DNA of 25,185 nt from Burkholderiaceae bacterium (GTDB lineage: Bacteria > Pseudomonadota > Gammaproteobacteria > Burkholderiales > Burkholderiaceae). Shown here in pieces: positions 19,585 to 25,185 of this stretch (position 1 is its first letter; each line of letters begins with the position of its first letter). Where the stretch lies: contig CANCQD010000024.1 of assembly GCA_947380285.1 (NCBI GenBank), positions 1-25,185 of the forward strand. Direction: 5' to 3'. Position numbers and translations under genes: made by a program. The notes beneath the pieces were generated by a model that worked only from the letters and a program-made list of their open reading frames with translations, was not told the DNA's origin and did no database searches.

Positions 19585-19622
19585 ATAATTTATGTCAGTT
19601 ATTGCTAACTTACATAAATTAT
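19585..19622. repeat. Long AT-rich inverted repeat between maeB and the barstar-family gene
   Basis: Arms 19585-19601 and 19606-19622 pair at 16 of 17 positions around a 4-base spacer TTGC. The core reads TGTCAGTTA-TTGC-TAACTTACA. It begins 6 bases after the maeB stop, read on the minus strand. It is either a weak AU-rich hairpin ending maeB or a protein-binding dyad upstream of the barstar-family gene; there is no uninterrupted U-tract after it. Confidence 0.8.
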
Positions 19623-19628
19623 GAATTC

Positions 19629-21950
19629 TTAAGAAATACCCCTAGCGTTACCTGCAGCTTTAACAACTGCCAAAGTTGTCACATTCACAATCCGGCGAAC
19701 AGTTGCAGCTGGGGTGAGAATATGAATCGGCTTAGCAACACCCAATAACAATGGGCCAATCGCAATACCATTACCCGCTGCTATTTTTAACAAGTTGTAA
19801 GAAATATTTGCAGCATCAATATTTGGCAAAACCAACAGATTGGCATCACCCTTCAGCGCAGATGAAGATACTGCACCCTCACGAATACTTGCATCCAATG
19901 CGCTATCACCGTGCATTTCTCCATCAACCTCTAAAGTTGGATCTGCTTTTTGAAGCAATGACAATACTTCGCGCATTTTGATTGCTGATGGGGCATTGCT
20001 TGAACCAAAATTGGAATGGGATAGAAGTGCAACTTTTGGAGCTAGTCCTAGCTTTCTCATTTCACGGGCAGCCATAAGAGTGAGATCCGCCAACTGTTCG
20101 GCAGAAGGATCAAGATTGATATGCGTATCTACCAAGAACACTTGGCGACCCGGCAAAATCAAACCAGACATTGCTCCATACACGTTCGCACCAGGTTCAT
20201 ACCCAATGACTTCATCAACATACTTCAGATGAGTTGCAGAGCTACCTATCGTTCCACAAATCATGCCATCAGCCATGCCTTTTTGAATCATCAAACTTCC
20301 AATCAAACTGTTACGGCGGCGTACTTCTAACTTTGCGAAAGATTGTGTGACGCCCTTGCGCTCAGTAAGGGCAAGGTAGGTTTGCCAGAAATCACGAAAG
20401 CGTGAGTCATTCTCTGGATTAACAATCTCAAAGTCATCACCCGCCTTCATACGCAAACCAAACTTCTCAATACGATGTTCAATAACGGCTGGGCGCCCAA
20501 TCAGAATCGGTGTAGCAAGGTGTTCATCAATAATGATCTGCACTGCACGCAATACACGCTCGTCTTCACCCTCAGCAAACACAATACGCTTTTGATTTTC
20601 AGGTACGCGCTTAGCAATACTAAAGAGCGGCTTCATCAAAGTACCTGAGTGGTACACGAATTGCTGTAACTGATTCCGGTACGCATCGAAATCTTTAATC
20701 GGACGCAAAGCCACACCATCATCCATTGCAGCCTTAGCAACGGCTGGGGCGATCACTGTGATTAAACGAGGATCAAATGGTTTTGGAATCAAGTATTCCG
20801 GACCAAAAGTTAGATTTTCAATGCCGTAAACAGATGTAACTACTTCACTCTGTTCCGCTTGGGCCAACTCCGCTACAGCCTTGACTGCTGCGACTTCCAT
20901 ACCACGAGTAATGGTGGTTGCACCCACATCTAATGCGCCACGGAAAATGAATGGGAAACACAAAACGTTATTCACTTGATTTGGATAATCAGTACGTCCC
21001 GTTGCCATCACTGCGTCTGGACGAACTGCTTTTACTTCTTCAGGCAAGATTTCAGGGGTTGGATTTGCCAAGGCATAAACCAATGGCATAGGCGCCATCT
21101 TCTTGACCATATCTTGCTTCAATACACCGCCAGCAGAAAGTCCTAAGAAAATATCAGCGCCTTCAATTGCTTGATCGAGCGTACGCAAATCTGTCTCTTG
21201 GCAGAATGGTTCCTTCTCAGGATCCATCAATTCTTTACGGCCCTTATATGCAACACCAGCTAAGTCAGTAACCCAAATATTTTTACGCTGAATGCCAAGA
21301 TCAACCAATAAATCTAAACAGGCTAGCGCTGCCGCACCTGCACCCGAAGTCACGAGCTTTACTTCTTCTACTTTCTTGCCAACTACCTTTAAGCCATTCA
21401 GGATGGCTGCAGCCACAACAATTGCCGTGCCGTGCTGGTCATCATGGAAGACCGGAATCTTCATGCGTGCTTGCAACTTACGCTCAACTATAAAACAGTC
21501 AGGAGCTTTAATGTCTTCTAGGTTGATACCGCCAAATGTTGGCTCTAATGCCGCAATAATTTCGACTAACTTATCAGGATCGTTCTCATTGACTTCGATA
21601 TCGAAAACATCAATGCCAGCGAATTTTTTAAATAAAACTGCTTTACCTTCCATCACCGGCTTACTAGCCAGCGGTCCGATATTTCCCAAACCTAAAACCG
21701 CAGTGCCGTTCGTGATCACACCGACCAAATTTCCACGTGCCGTGTATTTGAAAGCATTGGCCGGATCTTTCACAATCTCCTCACAAGGAGCAGCAACACC
21801 AGGCGTATATGCCAGCGCTAAGTCTCTTTGATTGGTCAGTTGCTTTGTTGGGGCAATTTCAATTTTGCCCGGAGTAGGAAATTCATGGTACTGAAGAGCC
21901 GCCTCTCTTAAGGCTGCAATTTGTTGCTCTTTACTATTTTCTTTGCTCAT
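19629..21950 (-). CDS. maeB: NADP-dependent malic enzyme with C-terminal phosphotransacetylase-like domain
   Basis: 773 residues, close to E. coli MaeB (759). Decarboxylates malate to pyruvate with NADP+, supplying NADPH and pyruvate. The N-terminal malic enzyme domain (about 1-430) has LALAYTPGVAAPCEEI (44-59), LGLGNIGPLASKPVMEGKA (86-104), FHDDQHGTA (168-176) and LANPTPEILPEE. The C-terminal part (about 445-773) resembles phosphotransacetylase, with MADGMICGTIGSS and LFAEGEDERVL-type segments; in MaeB-type enzymes it is regulatory, responding to acetyl-CoA. It is divergent from thiL with 106 bases between starts. The upstream ribosome binding site is weak. Confidence 0.96.
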   Translation of the reverse strand: MSKENSKEQQIAALREAALQYHEFPTPGKIEIAPTKQLTNQRDLALAYTPGVAAPCEEIVKDPANAFKYTARGNLVGVITNGTAVLGLGNIGPLASKPVMEGKAVLFKKFAGIDVFDIEVNENDPDKLVEIIAALEPTFGGINLEDIKAPDCFIVERKLQARMKIPVFHDDQHGTAIVVAAAILNGLKVVGKKVEEVKLVTSGAGAAALACLDLLVDLGIQRKNIWVTDLAGVAYKGRKELMDPEKEPFCQETDLRTLDQAIEGADIFLGLSAGGVLKQDMVKKMAPMPLVYALANPTPEILPEEVKAVRPDAVMATGRTDYPNQVNNVLCFPFIFRGALDVGATTITRGMEVAAVKAVAELAQAEQSEVVTSVYGIENLTFGPEYLIPKPFDPRLITVIAPAVAKAAMDDGVALRPIKDFDAYRNQLQQFVYHSGTLMKPLFSIAKRVPENQKRIVFAEGEDERVLRAVQIIIDEHLATPILIGRPAVIEHRIEKFGLRMKAGDDFEIVNPENDSRFRDFWQTYLALTERKGVTQSFAKLEVRRRNSLIGSLMIQKGMADGMICGTIGSSATHLKYVDEVIGYEPGANVYGAMSGLILPGRQVFLVDTHINLDPSAEQLADLTLMAAREMRKLGLAPKVALLSHSNFGSSNAPSAIKMREVLSLLQKADPTLEVDGEMHGDSALDASIREGAVSSSALKGDANLLVLPNIDAANISYNLLKIAAGNGIAIGPLLLGVAKPIHILTPAATVRRIVNVTTLAVVKAAGNARGIS

Positions 21951-21991
21951 CCGCTAACTCGCTAAGTTCTCTATCTTGTCTTCGCTTATCT

Positions 21992-22006
21992 AAGACTTTA
22001 AGTCTT
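21992..22006. repeat. Perfect dyad in the maeB-thiL divergent region
   Basis: AAGACT-TTA-AGTCTT is a perfect 15-base dyad, 41 bases from the maeB start and 50 bases from the thiL start. Its placement suits an operator shared by both genes, but no regulator can be named. The rest of this 106-base region shows no other strong structure. Confidence 0.5.
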
Positions 22007-22045
22007 CAATTCTATTCCTCTCGGGCATTGACCACATAACAGCCA

Positions 22046-22056
22046 TAAAATGGGGT
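22046..22056 (+). promoter_or_regulatory. Candidate -10 box just before the thiL ATG
   Basis: TAAAAT (22046-22051) ends 5 bases before the thiL ATG, implying a leaderless or near-leaderless transcript. A TTGACC lies at 22028-22033 but is only 12 bases away, too close for a normal -35. No usable Shine-Dalgarno: GGGG (22052-22055) is one base from the ATG. Confidence 0.32.
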
Positions 22057-23082
22057 ATGTCTTCTCATTCCAAACCCCTTGGGGAATTTGACCTGATCGA
22101 ACGCTTCTTTAAAACAGGAGCGGATTCCTTGGGCTCTAATGCTGATCAATCAATTGCCTTAGGCATTGGCGATGACTGCGCTCTAGTCAGGCCACCAGAA
22201 AATGAAGAAATTGCTATTACGAGCGATATGTTGGTTGCAGGAAGGCACTTTTTTCCAGACGCCAATCCCGAGCTATTGGGCTACAAAGCCCTTGCAGTCA
22301 ACCTTTCAGACCTAGCGGCTATGGGTGCAAGGCCGCTAGGATTTACGCTGGCAATCGCCCTTCCAAAGGTTGATAGCCACTGGCTAGAAGGATTTTCTAA
22401 GGGCCTTTTTGCCATCGCCAAAGAATATTCTTGCCCTCTAATAGGCGGTGACACCACTGCTGGCCCCCTCACTATCTCCATTACCGCTTTTGGTGCCACC
22501 CCCACTGGGAAAGCCATTCGCCGCTCAGGGGCAAAACCTGGTGACGATATTTGGATATCCGGCGCTGTTGGTGATGCAAGGCTCGCACTTGCTGCACTGC
22601 GTCATGAAATAAATCTATCTACCAATGATTTGCAGGAAATCGAACATCGCATGCATCAGCCAACCCCCCGAATTGAATTGGGGATCAAACTAAGAAATAT
22701 TGCGAGCGCCGCTTTGGATGTAAGTGATGGATTGCTTGGTGACTTACGTCACATTCTGAAACAGTCACAACTTGATGCAGAGATCCACTTGGATAAGCTA
22801 CCCAAGTCGAGCATCTTGAAAAAACAAGGTTCCTCCATTCAAAACTTGTTTGCAGCGTGCGGTGGAGATGATTATGAAATTTGCTTCACAGCACCGTCCA
22901 GTCAGCGCGATAACATTCAAACTATTAGTCATTCACTCAACCTACCTTTAACTTTGATTGGTAAAACACTTCTTAAGAAAGAAGTTGAAGAAAAAATATA
23001 TTTACTGGATGCATTTGGCATGCTTCTGAATGATGCAGAAACGGCACTCCTTCTAAACTCATTTGATCACTTTGCATCATGA
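22057..23082 (+). CDS. thiL: Thiamine-monophosphate kinase
   Basis: 341 residues (E. coli ThiL 325). Phosphorylates thiamine monophosphate to thiamine diphosphate, the cofactor used by the transketolase encoded nearby. An AIRS/PurM-type ATP-binding fold with LGEFDLIERFF at the N-terminus, GIGDDCAL (36-43), the metal-binding SDLAAMGARPLGFTLAIALP (84-103), GGDTTAGPLTISITAFG (130-146) and DVSDGLLGDL in the second half. The C-terminal segment CGGDDYEICFT is typical. First gene of a three-gene operon: its stop overlaps the pgpA start in ATGA. Confidence 0.96.
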   Translation: MSSHSKPLGEFDLIERFFKTGADSLGSNADQSIALGIGDDCALVRPPENEEIAITSDMLVAGRHFFPDANPELLGYKALAVNLSDLAAMGARPLGFTLAIALPKVDSHWLEGFSKGLFAIAKEYSCPLIGGDTTAGPLTISITAFGATPTGKAIRRSGAKPGDDIWISGAVGDARLALAALRHEINLSTNDLQEIEHRMHQPTPRIELGIKLRNIASAALDVSDGLLGDLRHILKQSQLDAEIHLDKLPKSSILKKQGSSIQNLFAACGGDDYEICFTAPSSQRDNIQTISHSLNLPLTLIGKTLLKKEVEEKIYLLDAFGMLLNDAETALLLNSFDHFAS

Positions 23083-23639
23083 CCAATGTTCAGCAATCTG
23101 CAGATGTGAAACCAAACTTCAAATGGGTATTCCAAACCGCTAGTCGCACGCTTGCTTTTGGCTTTGGTAGCGGCCTAAGCCCAGTAGCTCCTGGTACTGC
23201 TGGCACCCTCTGGGCTTGGGCGGCTTTTTTAATAGGTGAATATTTTCTCAGTACTGAAGACTTCCTATGGATTATTGGTGGTGGTATTTTGTTCGGCTGC
23301 TGGATCTGCGGTTTTGTTAGTGAAGAGTTGGGTAAAAAAGATTTTGGGGGTATTGTTTGGGATGAGATCGTTGCTTTTTGGCTAGTACTGATCTTCATCA
23401 TGCCGACTAATATTTGGATGCAGCTAATTGCTTTTGCGCTATTTCGATTTTTTGATGCAATGAAACCAGGTCCCATAGGAATGATTGATCGTTACTTTAA
23501 GAATGCTGCGGGTGATGCCGCTCAACATTCAACTTACCTTCAAATCATTTGGCGTGGATTTGGCATTGTGGTGGATGATCTAGCGGCCGCATTCTGCACG
23601 CTGCTCGTGATGGCTTTAATACAGTTCTTGATGAAATAA
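23079..23639 (+). CDS. pgpA: Phosphatidylglycerophosphatase A
   Basis: 186 residues, an inner-membrane enzyme that removes the phosphate from phosphatidylglycerophosphate to give phosphatidylglycerol. Signature segments are GSGLSPVAPGTAGTLWAW (30-47), GGIVWDEIVAFW (90-101) with the D95-E96 pair, and RFFDAMKPGPIGMIDR (123-138). Hydrophobic stretches near 40-55, 62-80, 98-120 and 165-185 fit its membrane location. The start overlaps thiL by four bases (ATGA), and its stop overlaps the next start by one base (TAATG), so the three genes are translationally coupled. The thiL-pgpA pairing is conserved in proteobacteria. Confidence 0.95.
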   Translation: MTNVQQSADVKPNFKWVFQTASRTLAFGFGSGLSPVAPGTAGTLWAWAAFLIGEYFLSTEDFLWIIGGGILFGCWICGFVSEELGKKDFGGIVWDEIVAFWLVLIFIMPTNIWMQLIAFALFRFFDAMKPGPIGMIDRYFKNAAGDAAQHSTYLQIIWRGFGIVVDDLAAAFCTLLVMALIQFLMK

Positions 23640-24118
23640 TGAACGCGATTGATCTCACTAAAACCTTAGCCGATATTTTGCTTTCCAGAAATTGGACACT
23701 ATCGTTAGCGGAGTCTTGCACTGGCGGTCTTGTCTGCGCCACTCTTACCGAGCTAGCTGGCTCAAGCGAATGGTTTGAACGTGGCTACATCACTTACAGT
23801 AACGATGCCAAAACAGAGTGTCTTGGTGTTTCGGCCCAACTCATTGAGTCCCATGGGGCGGTAAGTGAACAGACAGCAAAGGCCATGGCAGAAGGCGCCA
23901 GAATCAATTCTGGGAGTGATGTAGCCATCTCCATCACTGGGATTGCAGGACCTTCCGGCGGTTCAGCAGATAAACCCGTGGGAACAGTCTGTTTTGGTTG
24001 GGCTACTGAGAATCAAAGCCTGACTAGAATCATGCGTTTTGATGGTGATCGTCAAGCAGTAAGACAACAAGCAACTGAATTTGCACTTATTGAGTTAATT
24101 GCACTTCTCAGAAGTTAA
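23639..24118 (+). CDS. pncC: Nicotinamide-nucleotide amidohydrolase (stand-alone CinA C-terminal domain)
   Basis: 159 residues. Deamidates nicotinamide mononucleotide to nicotinate mononucleotide, recycling pyridine nucleotides. It is the CinA C-terminal domain on its own: LAESCTGGLVCATLTELAGS (23-42) with the catalytic serine S26, WFERGYITYSNDAK, and SITGIAGPSGGSADKPVGTV. The N-terminal CinA domain found in some fused proteins is absent, which is normal for PncC (E. coli 165). It starts inside TAATG, overlapping the pgpA stop. In related genomes pyrF often follows; here corA on the other strand follows after 20 bases. Confidence 0.95.
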   Translation: MNAIDLTKTLADILLSRNWTLSLAESCTGGLVCATLTELAGSSEWFERGYITYSNDAKTECLGVSAQLIESHGAVSEQTAKAMAEGARINSGSDVAISITGIAGPSGGSADKPVGTVCFGWATENQSLTRIMRFDGDRQAVRQQATEFALIELIALLRS

Positions 24119-24138
24119 GCACCAAGCCAAACTGCCAA

Positions 24139-25104
24139 TTACTTCATCCAGCCTTTGCTATGGAAGTACCAAAGTGGAATGATTGCTGAAACTACCATGG
24201 CGCCAATTGCCATTGGATAACCCCAAGTGGCATCTAATTCTGGCATGTGCTTATAGTTCATACCCCATATGCTAGCTAGCAAAGTTGGTGGCATTAAAGC
24301 TACTGATACCACCGAGAAGATCTTGATGATCTTGGACTGGTTCAAGTTAATGAAACCAACCGTAGCATCCATCAAGAAGTTAATCTTATCGAATAAGAAG
24401 GCGGTATGGTTTTCTAAAGAATCAATATCGCGCAAAATTTGACGCGCTTCTTCTTGTTGTTCATCAGAGAGTAACTTGCTGCGCATTAGAAAAGACAAGG
24501 CTCTGCGGGTATCCATCACATTGCGACGAATACGTCCGTTGGTATCCTCTTCCTTGGCAATAGTCTCTAAGACCTCTGCAGCATCAGCATCATTAATGCT
24601 GTCAGAAAGCACTCGCTTACCAGCTTGCTCGAGGTTTTCATAAACCTCTTCCAAAGCATCGGCAGAGTACTCAGCATCGGTTGAGTACAAATCTAGCAGT
24701 ACGTCTTTTGCATTACTAACTGATCCAGGGCGCAAACGTGCGCGCAAGCGCACCAAACGGAACACTGGCAAATCTTCATCATGAATTGAGAACAGCACTT
24801 GCTTGGTGAGAACGAATGCAACTCGAACGTTACGAGAGGTTTCTTCTTCATCCAATAAGAAATCAGTGCGGATATGAAGGTGGCCGTCATCTGCCTCAAA
24901 GTAACGCGCAGAAGCTTCTAAGTCACCTAAGTCATCCAACTCGGGTAAAAGCACACCAAAAGCCTCTTTAATCCAAATCAACTCCTCTTCTTCTGGATCA
25001 ACGACATCAATCCAGATAGGATTGGCATATTGCAACAATTCATTGCGATCTTCGACTTGCTCTTGAGAGAGGCGGCCATTTTGCAGGACGAACAAGTTGA
25101 TCAT
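24139..25104 (-). CDS. corA: Magnesium/cobalt transport protein CorA
   Basis: 321 residues (E. coli CorA 316). A pentameric inner-membrane channel for Mg2+ (also Co2+ and Ni2+). A large cytoplasmic alpha/beta and helical domain is followed by two C-terminal membrane helices: one ends in the selectivity loop SIWGMNYKHMPELD with GMN at 281-283, the other is MAIGAMVVSAIIPLWYFHSK. The C-terminus is short and basic as usual. A good ribosome binding site AGGAG (25115-25111) lies 6 bases before the ATG. The 81 bases upstream, to the window edge, show no hairpin or clear Mg2+ riboswitch; the leader may continue outside. Confidence 0.96.
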   Translation of the reverse strand: MINLFVLQNGRLSQEQVEDRNELLQYANPIWIDVVDPEEEELIWIKEAFGVLLPELDDLGDLEASARYFEADDGHLHIRTDFLLDEEETSRNVRVAFVLTKQVLFSIHDEDLPVFRLVRLRARLRPGSVSNAKDVLLDLYSTDAEYSADALEEVYENLEQAGKRVLSDSINDADAAEVLETIAKEEDTNGRIRRNVMDTRRALSFLMRSKLLSDEQQEEARQILRDIDSLENHTAFLFDKINFLMDATVGFINLNQSKIIKIFSVVSVALMPPTLLASIWGMNYKHMPELDATWGYPMAIGAMVVSAIIPLWYFHSKGWMK

Positions 25105-25185
25105 GGTGAACTCCTAAGGAATGTGCGCTAGTTTATCCTATAGAACATGACAGTTTCACTAAAATAAGCCAAATCCAATGAACTC

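Noticed and set aside
21292..21831. 179-codon open frame on the plus strand inside maeB
   Set aside because: Antisense shadow of a well-supported gene; composition is biased by the opposite strand and it matches no family I know.
22028..22051. TTGACC plus TAAAAT as a full thiL promoter
   Set aside because: The spacer is only 12 bases, too short for a normal sigma-70 promoter; only the -10 element is kept as a candidate.
25105..25185. Mg2+ riboswitch or leader for corA
   Set aside because: No hairpin or conserved leader elements are visible in the 81 bases available, and a normal ribosome binding site sits before the ATG.

Overview
The window looks like core chromosome of a small-genome betaproteobacterium in the Burkholderiaceae, most likely Polynucleobacter or a close relative. 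This rests on the protein sequences and on betaproteobacterial gene orders: bamE-dapB-leuS-lptE-holA-proA, divergent bamE/fur, tkt-gap, thiL-pgpA-pncC. Base composition looks moderate and even. I see no insertion sequence, phage gene, integrase, CRISPR array, tRNA or rRNA, and almost all of the DNA is coding. No stretch without a gene reaches 300 bases; the longest gaps are 19501-19628, 14837-14959 and 21951-22056.

Layout. 1-1166 (minus): a YdcF-like DUF218 membrane protein followed by yqgE, which runs off the left edge. 1243-3594 (plus): photolyase phr and diadenosine tetraphosphatase apaH. 3611-14334 (minus): a ten-gene co-directional run read as bamE, dapB, leuS, lptE, holA, proA, hemJ-like, rlmL-like, rubredoxin, hemL. 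It mixes outer-membrane assembly (BamE, LptE), lysine and proline synthesis, leucyl-tRNA charging, the replication clamp loader, rRNA methylation and heme synthesis. 14384-14836 (plus): fur, divergent from bamE and ended by tandem terminators. 14960-18039 (minus): tkt then gap. 18085-18846 (plus): rsmE. 18880-21950 (minus): the malic enzyme maeB and, downstream, a barstar-family gene with no barnase beside it. 22057-24118 (plus): a tightly overlapping thiL-pgpA-pncC operon. 24139-25104 (minus): the corA Mg2+ channel.

Most of this is housekeeping and I do not see a clearly new multi-gene system. The points most worth a second look are: the orphan long barstar-family protein; a 17-bp-arm AT-rich inverted repeat between it and maeB; a GAPDH whose NAD-specificity Asp is Ala; -10-like boxes lying 5-7 nt before the ATG of four plus-strand genes without a usable Shine-Dalgarno (possible leaderless mRNAs); a charged insertion inside the RlmL-type methyltransferase; and a BamE with a long tail carrying a twice-repeated SFWD motif.
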